Positions 22,006 to 33,540 of a stretch of DNA of 64,000 nucleotides are shown one piece after another (positions within the stretch are counted from its first letter, which is position 1; every line of letters begins with the position of its first letter). The notes beneath the pieces were generated by a model, which was not told where the DNA came from, did not search any database, and saw only the letters and a list, made by a program, of their open reading frames with translations. The stretch is from the NCBI GenBank assembly GCA_022592435.1, contig JABYQS010000159.1, positions 20,649 to 84,648 on the forward strand. Reading direction: 5' to 3'. Origin of the DNA: Cerioporus squamosus (taxonomy: Eukaryota > Basidiomycota > Agaricomycetes > Polyporales > Polyporaceae). A program made the position numbers and the translations under genes.

Positions 22006-22287
22006 TTAAGGGTCGACAAGATCCAAGGACACGGACTCGGACTCGGACTTGGAGTTGAGCATCTCCGGGTACACCGATTCATCTCGCAAGAAACTACGCT
22101 TGTGCTGCGATGCGACGTGGACGGAGGGCCAGTGCACCGTCTTCTGCCAAGCGAAATTGCACACAGGCTCGATACGATGTGGACGGAGCAAGAAGCCTGC
22201 TCGTCGACTGACCTGTCCACACAACCTACTCCTTCCCATTTCTAGCACGAGCTGGTAGCTGGTGGGGTATATGAGCATCGAGTACAT
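22006..22287 (-). CDS. Candidate small two-exon protein, 70 aa, unit 2
   Basis: Exon 1 22213-22287 encodes MYSMLIYPTSYQLVLEMGRS and RLCGQ. A 69-nt intron (22144-22212; GTCAGT donor, TTGGCAG acceptor) joins in phase 0 to exon 2 22006-22143, KTVHWPSVHVASQHKRSFLR then DESVYPEMLNSKSESESVSL and DLVDP before TAA. Codon third positions are GC-rich, and the acidic Ser/Glu tail looks protein-like rather than like antisense noise. The start is uncertain: in units 3 and 4 a 2-nt deletion upstream puts a different N-terminal frame in register with the same downstream exon. No family recognised. Confidence 0.35.
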   Translation of the reverse strand: MYSMLIYPTSYQLVLEMGRSRLCGQVSRRAGFLLRPHRIEPVCNFAWQKTVHWPSVHVASQHKRSFLRDESVYPEMLNSKSESESVSLDLVDP

Positions 22288-22970
22288 GGCTGCGGCTCCT
22301 GGACTTGGAGGGAAACCTCGACGCGTACATGGGAGACATAACCCGACACTCACAGCTTTGTTTCTTCCCGTGCTTGGCATGCTGTCGCTCGGATCGCCCG
22401 AGCAGACATCGCTCGTTTACGCGGAGCTGTCTCAGCCACCTCCCTGGGTCCCAAACGGCAAAACGCGGCCAAGACGTATACAGCGGGTCTCATGAGTAAA
22501 TGAAAATCAGATGTATTCTCGAGACATGGCGGCAGCAAGACACAGTACTACTGCAACCCTCGAGGCGCAACTCGAAGCTGCCAGCTATAAGCACTGGCAG
22601 CAGACATGCACGCAGAACGACGCTCGCCAAGTCTCCGGCCCTCTGAGCTCTGCACAAACAGACGATGGTACTCAGAATGCTGAGCACAGCCGTACGAAGC
22701 AATCATGACGCATAGTAAACGGAACTCCCGCATAGCCGCGTAAGACGTGCGCGTAGACGAGACCCAAGCCTGTGGATACGACGCGTACCACGGCGCATCT
22801 CCTCTGTTTTCCCGAGCTCTCACCCCAATCCCCAGCGACGCCAAGACACGGTCAGCGGGCGGCGGCCCCGCTGCCCGCTTCCTACACATTATGTGAATGC
22901 GGATGACTGAGCCATGCGCCGAGAGCCGAGGGCGCGCGTGAGCTTCGGACTTGGCGGTGTGGAGGAGCGG

Positions 22971-22978
22971 TATATATA
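22971..22978 (+). promoter_or_regulatory. TATA box, unit 2
   Basis: TATATATA, same spacing to the secreted-protein remnant as in unit 1. Confidence 0.5.
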
Positions 22979-23066
22979 CTAGGTCGGCGGGCTTGGTGTT
23001 CTGTACTCACCTTGTCGTCTGCTCCCGCCATCCGGTCCGTGCAGTCGTCTCCGCTCCCCTCTCTCT

Positions 23067-23307
23067 GCCTTCGCCTGTGGCACCCTCTACTGTGCAGCTG
23101 CCATCCTCGCCGTCGTCGCCATCGCTGCCCACGCGGACTTCACGCCAGGCTCGGAGCGTGCATGCAAGAATGGGGATGGCGGGTTCTTCAGGACGGTATG
23201 TCTTGTGTCCCATCTTGGCATGTGTTCCCCAGTACTCACTTGATGCACAGTACAGCCCGTCCCCTGCGCATTCGGGATTGGTATGGGTGAGTCGAGCTTT
23301 GTTTTGA
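23067..23307 (+). pseudogene. Start-less secreted-protein remnant, unit 2
   Basis: Exon 1 to 23195 and exon 2 23251-23307, with the same frame as unit 1 and no in-frame ATG after the TATA box. Confidence 0.4.
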
Positions 23308-25123
23308 GGACCGCACACGTGGTGCTCCCAGGCTAGATTGAGCGCACGGTCGAGTCTCCGGCTGTCCGCGGCTGTTCAGCACTTGTCAGGGTCGATCATC
23401 CGTTGCCCGGGTGCCGGCGGGCGTCGTCTAGCAGTCGTGTCTGAGTTTGCCTGTGCGGGTTGCTGGGCACTGTCGCAAGAAGCCCGATGCGTGCGGGCAT
23501 CGTTGAGGGGAGATTCATAGTAACTGTGGACCTCGTTGTGTGTATTAGCATACGAGCACCGTCTGTAATGTGTCAGGAGAGCATGGAACTGAAAGACGAC
23601 ATGGTTGCAGTCGTTGCGGGGTGCCGTACTGCGGAGCGAGCAGAGCAGGCAGAGAACAAGAGTTGCACCAGACTGAGCGACGAAGACATTTCCACTCAGC
23701 GACCGGTGCCGGGAAGCACTCCCGTAGTCGATGAACACCGCGAAACTGCATCTGCATAGCATCCCGATAAGCACAAAGCTCAGACGACCGCGCGTTCAAG
23801 CTCCGTTCTGTCAGTGCGTTGACCACTTCAACGTCGGCTCGTCTGAACATGAGTTGGCTGAAGAGCCAGATGATGGTCAGCCACACTGCTGCACGGGGGC
23901 CCGACGCGGGCAAGTAAGCACTTATCCGAGGACGAACTCCAATCGGAAGACATGGCGGCATGGTACTTATCGCCCCTCCATTTGCGACGAAGCAACCACC
24001 GACATCGTCGAAGTGACGGCGCACACAGCCTCTGCGGAACGCGCCGCCGGGTTCGGGAAGTAGTGCGAAGGGCGAAGTTTGAGCTGCACCCGGCCATCGA
24101 CGGCGACGTGTTGCGGGGTGGCACGGCGAGCTGAGAAGGTCAGCATGCCCAGACGGATGCATATGGGCGCACCTCCATCCCCAAGGCGTGCGTGCGTCTC
24201 GTCTGCGGCCGCGTCTTCGCTCATCGCCCCGCGTTCCTCGTCGCGGCATGCGCACCCGGAGCTCGTCCGGAGTGCGTGCTCGAGGAGCTCTGCAGACTGC
24301 GGGCACTCAGACGTGTGCGTGCGCGTTGGGGTCATCCGCTTGCATGGCCCGAGCAGGGGATCGTCCCCGCGCATGGGTTATGGGCGGCGGAGGCGGTACT
24401 CGGGGTGGCACCTAGTCTGCGTCGATCTTCAGCCGCAGTGCGACGGGTTTTCGGACGGGGGCAGCGTGAACGCGCTCAAGCGGATGCGGGAGTTCTACAC
24501 GGACCTGGACAGCAACCCACGTGCTCGGAGCGGCATACGTAGGGCGACGCGAGCATGGCAGAGTTCAGTGCCGGCAGCATCGCGCGACGCGTGAGCGACA
24601 ATGGTACCGGTGCTGTAGAGGCGCATCATCGCGCTATGTATTGGAGAACGCGCGTGCGTACTGCCCGACGGCGTGAGGATGCAGAGGGCGCCCTGCTTGA
24701 AGTCGAGATGCTGCTGCGTGGCGCGGTCGCTCCAGGGTGCGGTCACACGGAGAGAGCAGAGAAGGCGGCGAGCGAGGGTCCCTGGAGGCAGAGCGAAGTG
24801 CAGCAGACGCGCAGAACGCGAGTGGACACAGACGCAGCGTGGAGGGCGTCGAGGAGAGGCGAAAAGCTCAGCGCTCATGGGCGAGAGGACGACGACAGAG
24901 GCGGAATGAGGCAGGAGAGGGACACTGACGTCGATGCGCATACAGGCCGGCGACGTCGGGCTGCAGAACGCGAACGAGGCGCGAGGCGCGAGACGGCGCA
25001 CCACCGGGCTTGGACGCGGGCCGGGGCCGGGCGCTGGCTGTCAAAGAGGGGCGGGCTGTGCAGGTCGCTGTGTGCGGCGTGGGCGGGCTCTGCTCTCTCT
25101 CTCCCTCTGTGCTCGCTGCTGCG

Positions 25124-26929
25124 ATGGCCGCCGTCGCTGCCCGCTCCTTCTGGTCCGCCCCCGACCCCGATGACCCGCTCTCGAAGGCCCTCCAGCCGCC
25201 CATCGACGAGACCCCCGAGGAGCGCGCTGCCCGCCTCCGCGAGCTCGAGGACGCTGCCCGGGTCTCGCGCGAGATCGACGACGAGATTGCGGTCTCCCGC
25301 CGCGCGTACGAACGCAGGAAGAAGGCGATCAAGATACTCCTCCTCGGTGCGTCCCCCTCCTCGAGTCTCTGCCCGCTGCCCGCCGACGTCGCCCAGGCCA
25401 GGCCGAGTCCGGCAAGAGCACGACCCTCAAGAGTGCGTCCCCGTCCCCTCTCTCCCGTGCCCTGCTCTGCTCACGCCCCGCAGACTTCCAGCTCGCGTTC
25501 TCGCCCCAGCACTTCCACAAGGAGCGCGCCGCCTGGAAGACCATCATACAGCTCAACCTCATCAGGTCAGTCCTCGTGCACACACCCGCTTCGCGTCCCC
25601 ACACCGCCCCGTCACGTCCTGGCTCTCCTGCACACGGGCGTGTCGTCGCCCTCTGGCACTGGACTCTGCGAGATGCGTCTTCCAGTCCACTCGTGCTCTC
25701 CCTGCCTGTAGCTCTTCACGACACACGCCCGCCGATCTGTGTCTGCCCATAGCCTGCTACTTCCTCCACTCTCCCCTGCGTTCACCAGCAGCTAACCGTC
25801 CGTCTCCGTCGTCTCAGAAACATCAAACGGCTGCTCGAGATCCTGCAGGAAGAATGGGAGTCGTCGCTGCAGACAACGACGCCGTCCTCGATTGCAAAGG
25901 GCAAGGGCGTCGCTGGCCGCACGCCGTCGTCGCCCGGGGTGCGCTTCTCGACGTCCCCGCTGAACGACAACCACCGACGCATTCGCATGCGCCTCTCCGC
26001 GCTGCTCCCGATCGAGGCCGAGCTCATGCGCAAGCTGATGCCCGACGGCGGCGCGGCGGACCGCGACGTGTGTGTCCGCGCGGGCAGCGGGTGGAAGGGC
26101 ATCCTGACCGCGATCAACGCGAACACGAGCACGGTGCTCCCCGAGAAGCCGCCGCTCGTGCTCGTGTCCGCGATGAAGGGTGCGCAGTCCCGGCCGAGTA
26201 CGGGCGACGCGCGGTTCAAGGACAACCCGACGGCGGTGCTTGCTGCGTGCCGGGACGACATCGTCACGCTGTGGGAGGACGCGATCGTCCAGGGCGTGCT
26301 CAAGAAGCAGAACGCACGCATACAGGATATGCCGGGGTTGTGGGTGTCTCTTGTCTGCTCTGTCCGTGCTCGTTTGCTGACATGCACGTAGCTTTCTGAA
26401 CGACGCGGGGCGGATTGCTGTGATGAACTACGAGCCCACAGATGGTGCGTCCACCGTCTATCCGCACTGCGCCCTTTCTCACAGCAGGCTAGACGACATC
26501 GTACGCGCGCGCGTACGTACGCTCGGCGTCGAGGAGCACCACTTCACCATGGAGGGCGGTACGTCCCAGGCCTTCCATACTCGAGAGCCCATCTCGATGC
26601 TCACGCGCTCGCACAGGTGCGCTCCTGGGAACGGAGTGGTACATCTACGACGTCGGCGGGAGCCGGAGCGTTGTACGTCCGCTCCCTCTTGCTTTGCTGC
26701 GCCTGCCCGTGTGCCCGTGTGCTGATGTCCTCGCTCCCGGCAGCGACAACACTGGATCCCGTTCTTCGACGACGTGCAGGCGATCATCTTCCTCGCGCCG
26801 CTCGCGTTCAACCTCGTGCTCGAGGAGGACCCGAAGGTGAACCGGCTCGAGGACTCGATCACGCTCTGGCGCCAGGTGTGCGAGAACGCGCTGCTCGCGA
26901 AGACGACGCTCATACTGTTCTTGAACAAG
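25124..26929 (+). CDS. G-protein alpha subunit copy 3; 3'-truncated (408 codons)
   Basis: Exons: 25124-25346, 25397-25432, 25484-25565, 25818-26339, 26392-26444, 26493-26558, 26617-26672, 26744-26929, all at a constant +10247 offset from copy 2, introns included. It shares Leu331 with copy 2, so copies 2 and 3 are the youngest pair. Same truncation after NK and Ser343. The exon-4-tail fragment recurs at 27061-27097. Confidence 0.85.
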
Positions 26930-28043
26930 GTGCGTGTCTTGTCCGTGTTCGCAGATTGCACCTCGCTCGTGGCGGCGGCCTCTCCGCTGCTTGGTTGGCC
27001 CGGGATGTGTGCGCTCCGTGTCGCGGTCGGATCGTTGTGTCTCGCTCTGGTTGCCATTCACCAGGGCGTGCTCAAGAAGCAAAACGCGTACATAGATGGC
27101 GGGAAGTGGTCGCGCGTTGTACTCGCATGTGTAGACAGGAAATATATCTTGTTCTCGGCATTATCTGGTGTGCAGTTCGGTGGTGTGAGTGTGCGGTCGC
27201 GGCGAGCAGGTGCGAAGTTCAGCGTCCGGCGGGATCTGTGCCCGACGGCAGCCTCGTGGCGAGCGCCGTCTGCAAGATCTCCCAGGACGATCGTCTGCCT
27301 CAGTCCCCTTCGTACCACCGTACACACTCCTTAATACACACCTCCTTTCATACACGCTCCTTCATACCGCTCTCTGTACAGAGTTACTTGAACAGCTGGG
27401 TGCTGTCCTCCATGTTGTGCTCTGCTGTGTAGAGCTGCCTGGAGGACTTCGAAGAGCGGAGAGAAGCAGAGGGGGCGGGTACGTGCTCTCCACCCGCTGG
27501 TTTGTTTACTCGTCCTGGTTTCCGAGACAGGGAGAAGAGGACGGCCGGGGTGGTTAAGTCGAAGGTGAGACAAAGTCGCGCAGAGGACAGAGAAGGTGTT
27601 CGGAAGTCGAGCACAAGCCATGTATTGAGCATAAACTAGGAATACATCGACCACTTCCACGATAGAAAGCGCGTATACCGCCAGTCTGCGCTCAGAACTC
27701 GCCGTGAGCCTCGTTCGCGCGTCGGAGAAGGTTCGAGACGCGGGCGCCTATCCCGCACTTGGCGAGTCGCGCATCACCGCCGTCTCTGTCTCCTTCCACC
27801 ACCACCGTCCTCGCCTCTGACTCGCGCTCTCTCGTCCTGGGCTTGTCAACTGGCTGGTCTGGCATCTACGCACCTCGGACTCAGCGTCTTGGCCTTCGGC
27901 GACTTGCCTCTGGATTCTGGGCACGCGGACGCGACACGCTGGCAGCGAGGAGGATTGGAGGCCGCCCTGGAGAGCCCGGGAGCACCTTGCACGGCTGGGA
28001 GGCTCAGCTGGGAGTCGAATGAGCTGCGGAGGTACAGACGAAG

Positions 28044-30671
28044 GTAAGTGGCTGCTTTTGTGAGAGACTCGGAGTGCGTACCTATCCCCATCCCCTACGC
28101 GCACGCAAGAGCGCACCTTCCGGACGGCGGCGACACGTTCGCGTTGGCAGAAGCGCATTGCTGTCTCACTTGCCGGCGACGCGCTATCACGTCCGGGAGA
28201 TGCGAGTCTCGCCGCTGTCTGCAGCCCGGGACTCTGCGGAACCTCCGCGGCTGGCGTCGACAGTGGAGACAAGGTAAGCCACATAGCAAGGAGAACAGCA
28301 GAGAAGACGACGACGGATGAACTCACCTTGCGCATGCAGTCTGTCGACTGAAGTTACCCCGGGACGACGTCTGCCGCACGACACCATGCGGACGTCTTGA
28401 CGACCTGGACGCGTACTTCGCGGCAACTGGAAGCCCACTGTTGCTGTGGCGGCCTTCGGCCGCCGCGATGTCGCGGCGCTGACACCAAGGTGAGTCCAAG
28501 TCAGATGTGCGTATGGAGCAGACCGCGGACGCGTGCTGACCTCTCGAAGCACAGATCCCGCCGCGCCATGGCATGTTGACACGTCTCCCGGCCTGCCGGG
28601 AGACACCTGTGTCTGCCCGGGAGCGCGCGCATAGGACTTGCGACGGTCCCAACCCGGCGTCAGAGCTCTGGAAGTCGGAAAAGAGGCCGGGAGCGCCTGG
28701 TACAGCTGGGAGGCTCCAGAGGCCGAACATGAGCTGAGAGAACAAAGGTAAGTGGCTGCTTTTGTGTGAGGCTCGGAGTACGTGCCTATTCCCCACCCCC
28801 CACGCGCACTGCCCAAGAGCGCATCTCGTCGCACGGCTGCTGCACGTTCGCTTTGCACCAGCATCTCGCCGCCGTCTGCAGCCCGGGAGTCGCGTCGCGA
28901 GGATGCAAGACTTCGGCGGCTGGCGTCGGCGACGGAAACGGAGACTGCGAAAACAAGGTGAGTTGTCTGGAAGGTGGAGAACAGCAGAGAAGACAACGAT
29001 TGAACTGACCTTGCACACAGTCTGTCAACTGCAGTCAAGAGTCCGCTGGAAGACCACCGAGAAGACGTCTGCTGTGGTCTCAACTCCACGCAGACGTCTT
29101 TGGCGACTGGGACATCGTACGTCGCGCCGCCGGTACTGTCAGGAAGCCCGCTGTGGTTGCGGGCGGCCTGAGGCCGCCGCGATGGAGCGGCGCCGACATG
29201 AAGGTGAGTCGGAGTCTAGGTGCGTATGGAGGAGAAGCTAGCGGACGCGGGTTAACCTCTGGAAGAGATCCCGCCGCGCCAAGGCGCGGTGACACGTCTC
29301 CCAGCAGGCCGGAAGACACCCATGTCTGCTCGGGAGCGCGCGCATGGAGGATGCCGTCGCGTGTCGTTCGCGACGGCGACAGAGGTCTAGAAGCCGGAAA
29401 ACAGGTGAGCCAAGGTGTGTATGGGCGAACAGAGGACCCGTACCGAGTGTTGCTGACTTTCTGACGCATGATGGCCGTCCAGGGCATGCATGACGTGGTG
29501 CGGCGAGTACACGTCGACACAGAGTGCCCGGCAGGCCTCGCAACTTGCCCGGGAGCGCTGGAATTAGCGGAGCGAAGACCTCCGGGCGACGAGCAAGACC
29601 TCGGCGCAGTCCGGGAGACGTCGAACGAGACCGCCCGGTGGTCAGCGACAGCGGCGGGGGCGGACCCCGGGAGAGGGCGCGGACCCGTAGACGCAAGCCC
29701 GGGAGCACCTTCAGCGTGATGCGACGCCGCCCAAGGCCTGGAAACCGAGGTGAGTTCGAGTGCCAGGTGCGTGGGGAGACGCGAAGATTTCTTACGCATA
29801 TGTGGGCTGACGTTGCTGCAGAACCCGGGCGACGCTCAAGCTCATGGCGCAGGCCAGGAGTTCGCCAATGCGGACGTGCCGTGTGCATATGCGTCCGGGG
29901 CGCAGCCGGGAGGCAAGTGACCGCGAAGGGCGAGGAGCCCGGGAGATGCGTTGACTTCGCTAGAGCATGCCTGGGAGCATCAAGTACCGGCGACCCCGAG
30001 GCAACTCTGCGCCAAGTCTGAGAAAGACCAGTGAGTTCAAGCTTTGCAGGTGCACGAAGCAGAGAATTCGACTTACGAGCGTCCGCAGACTCGTCTCGTA
30101 GACGTTCGCTACTGCTTGGCGGCCGTCCATCGCCCCGGAAGTCCTGTCGGTGATACAGGTAAGCACGAGTACTTGCAGACAAGGTGAGCTTGCACTTACC
30201 TAACACGTCGCTGACCGCCTCAGCTCGAGGTCAGGGTTGTGGTCTGAAGACCCCGCGCGTGACGGACACAATCACCGTGTTCGACTCAACACGCAGTGCC
30301 CTCTGTTGAAGGCAAAGCGGAGCTCGCGGTAGTCCGTCGCGTCCTGCGACGTGTCTGCCGGCTTTGAAGTCGAGAAGACTGTGAGTCAGTACGGTCGCCG
30401 CGTCGATGCTATCGTATAGGTCGCGCGATTGACGAGGGGCGAAGGAGGCAGAACATGTAGCGAGAAAATGGCCACGTTCAACACGGGATGGGACACCGTG
30501 GACTCCTACAAGACGGTGTGGATGGGGCATGCGCTGGCCGGGATGCGAGCGGAGATGGGAAGGAATGAGGTAAGAGCCGGCCGACATGAAGGGTGTTGTC
30601 GCCGCCGCTCGTGAGCGTCGTGTCGCTGCGATGTGACACGTCAACAACGGCTCTGCAGTGGGACGGCGAGG
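28044..30671 (+). pseudogene. Exon-intron module run, unit 3
   Basis: Same module order as unit 1, but diverged (about 1 difference per 30-50 bases in parts) and closest to units 4-6 up to about 29.8 kb. The intron ending near 29273 has lost the AGCAG of its acceptor (CTCTGGAAGAGATC), so splicing there should be impaired. Confidence 0.45.
28583..28604. repeat. Perfect hairpin, CT-loop type (unit 3)
   Basis: Stem GTCTCCCGGC, loop CT, stem GCCGGGAGAC. This is exactly the reverse complement of the AG-loop form of units 1, 2 and 5. Also at 38375-38396, and at about 61268-61290 with one extra C in the left stem. The CT form is linked to the flank CCATGGCATGTTGACAC. Confidence 0.75.
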
Positions 30672-32174
30672 TAGGTACGTACCTCAGGACTCTCCGTGTG
30701 TGGGGCTTCCCGGCTGAGCACGTCGCAAAAAGCGGCTGCTGATGTCTTCGGAATCGACGTCGCGAGCTGCGACCGATGGAGGTATGTTGAGAAGACAGGA
30801 AACGATGACAGGTGATGAGATGTACATACCTGCGCCGTAATGCAACCACATTGAATCAGTCGTGTGCGAGATCTTGTGTGTCGTGCGAAGAGGGAGCGTG
30901 GGCGTGAAGAACACCGGTCGAGTGACAAGGCTCAGAGATGGGAGTATGTGTCGCGCAGACAGCGGGGGGAAGGGAGGACAGTGGGGGTGGAGGTGGGGAG
31001 AGGGAGACATGCGGTCGCGAAAGGAGGACGACCCTCCCGTCCCAGATTCCGATCGCGCGTCTCGTCGATGTGAAGGGAGGCGGGCAATGTCTACAGTGGT
31101 TAGCGAGCTTGCCACCGCCTGCTCGGCGCCCTCGTTTCTCCGTCGGCACAATCCGATACCTTTCGACTCGAGAGTCGTGTGCGCCGAGCTGTGAAGTTTC
31201 TAGTTGTTCAGACATGGCTCAGCTGGAAATTGGAGAGTTGTGTTAGTTCCCAGAGCCGTACCACGAGGGTTCGGTATACTGACATAGTTGCAGTGTCTGA
31301 AGCAGCTTGCCAAGTGACAACGTCATGCGTCCGTCGCCGTCGGAAATATGAGCGGCGGTACAAACCTCTCGTGTACCATGCTCCGGCCATAATTTTCGCG
31401 TTTCAAATGAGAACTTGAAGATCGTCCGCTTGTCGGTCTTCTCTTCCAGCATTCCACTGCGCCCTCCCGGGAGTGGCATCCAGATCTGTTCTGCAACCCG
31501 AGCTCATTGTTCCCGAACTGAAGAGAGGTTTCTGCACGTCCAGCACTCGCAAATTCAGCACACTGAGTACGCTCGATCCCGATTCCCTGCCATCGCAGAA
31601 CGAAGCAGGATACACGCTACGGACATCTTCATGTATACCCGGCATACGGAGACATGGCTCCCGGTCTCCAGTTTCGAGTCCCGCATCTTCCTTATTCCCT
31701 TGTCCCTGGCACTGCATCGGATCGCCCGAGCATAGTTTACGCTTCCAGCCATACTGATGCAAAGATGTTTCACCCAGTCTTCTGGGCTTCTGGCGGCAAG
31801 GCTGGAGCTTTCCAATGCCGCGGTGGGTGTCTGCCCGCGGGACAAGGGCATTCTCCCTGCTTCAATAGAGCATACCTATGTCGCTTTCAAGCTCCTTCCA
31901 ACTGAAGATGGCAATCTCCAATGCACTCAGTATCGCGCTGAGCATTGAGCAAGTGTGCACGAGCAAAGGAACTACCTCGAGCTTCGAAGCGGCGTGCGCA
32001 TACACCGCTCCCGGGCCTGAATTTGAATTAAAGCCAAGATTGCCCAAGGCTCGTAGTCTAGGCTTGTGAAGTACGTCCATCATGTCATGCATTGGTACCC
32101 GCCGGGTGCTCGTAACCGCTCTCCAGAAGTTTGGACTCAGTGCTAAGCAGACTAGGACCGAAGTCATGGTATGC

Positions 32175-32375
32175 TCACTGTCGCTGTCTGCATCTCAGGC
32201 CGGGCATACATCTACTGAATGAAAGTGCCTCTCGAGATTTAGGGTCGACAAGATCCAATGATACGGACTCGGACTCGGACTTGGAGTTGAGCATCTCCGG
32301 GTACACCGATTCATCTCGCAAGAAACTACGCTTGTGCTGCGATGCGACGTGGACGGAGGGCCAGTGCACCGTCTT
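32175..32375 (-). pseudogene. Second exon of the small minus-strand ORF, unit 3
   Basis: KTVHWPSVHVASQHKRSFLR... is kept after the TTGGCAG acceptor. The TAA stop is mutated to AAA, so the frame runs 22 codons further to TGA at 32175. The MYSM start exon is disrupted by a 2-nt deletion (CACGACTGG for CACGAGCTGG). Confidence 0.3.
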
Positions 32376-33203
32376 CTGCCAAGCGAAATTGCACACAGGC
32401 TCGATACGATGTGGACGGAGCAAGAAGCCTGCTCGTCGACTGACCTGTCCACACAACCTACTCCTTCCCATTTCTAGCACGACTGGTAGCTGGTAGGGTA
32501 TACGAGCATCGAGTACATACCTGCGGCTCCTGGACTTGGAGGGAAACCTCGACGCGTACATGGGAGACATAACCCCACGCTCGCAGCTTTGTTTCTTCCC
32601 GTGCTTGGCACGCTGTCGCTCGGATCGCCCGAGCAGACATTGCTCGTTTACGCGGAGCTGTCTCAGCCACCTCCCTGGGTCCCAAACGGCAAAACGCGGC
32701 CAAGACATATACAGCGGGTCTCACGGGTAAATGAAAATAAGATGTATCCTCGAGACATGACGGCAGCATGACACAGTACTACTGCAACCCTCGAGGCGCA
32801 ACTTGAAGCTGCCAGCTATAAGCACTGGCAGCAGACATGCACGCAGAACGACGCTCGCCAAGTCTCCGGCCCTCTGAGCTCTGCACAAACAGACGATGGG
32901 GCTCCGAATGCTGAGCACGGCCGCACGAAGCAATCATGATGGCGCACACTAGACGGAACTCCCGCATAGCCGCGTAAGACGTGCGCGTAGACGAGACCCA
33001 AGCCTGTGGATACGATGCGTACCACGGCGCATCTCCTCTGTTTTCCCGAGCTCTCACCCCAATCCCAGCGACGCCAAGACACGGTCAGCGGGCGGCGGCC
33101 CCGCTGCCCGCTTCCTACGCATTATGTGAATGCGGATGACTGAGCCGTGCGCCGAGAGCCGAGGGCGTGCGTGAGCTTCGGACTTGGCGGTGTGGAGGAG
33201 CGG

Positions 33204-33211
33204 TATATATA
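33204..33211 (+). promoter_or_regulatory. TATA box, unit 3
   Basis: TATATATA in the same context as units 1 and 2. Confidence 0.5.
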
Positions 33212-33299
33212 CTAGGTCGGCGGGCTTGGTGTTCTGTACTCACCTCGTCGTCTGCTCCCGCCATCCGGTCCGTGCAGTCGTCTCCGCTCCCCTCTCTCT

Positions 33300-33540
33300 G
33301 CCTTCGCCTGTGGCACCCTCTACTGTGCGGCTGCCATCCTCGCCGTCGTCGCCATCGCCGCCCACGCGGGCTTCACGCCAGGCTCGGAGCGTGCATGCAA
33401 GAATGGGGATGGCGGGTTCTTCAGGACGGTATGTCTTGTGTCCCATCTTGGCATGTGTTCCCCAGTACTCACTTGATGCACAGTACAGCCCGTCCCCTGC
33501 GCATTCGGGATTGGTATGGGTGAGTCGAGCTTTGTTTTGA
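33300..33540 (+). pseudogene. Start-less secreted-protein remnant, unit 3
   Basis: Exon 1 to 33428, exon 2 33484-33540; Gly replaces Asp after the putative signal cleavage site (AHAGFTPGSERACKNGDGG). Confidence 0.4.

Larger units (their letters stand above)
14594..24840 (+). repeat. Array unit 2 (10247 bp)
   Basis: Near-identical to unit 1 from about 16914 onward and to unit 3 from its start to about 17003. It is therefore the middle of the youngest duplication in the array. Confidence 0.9.
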
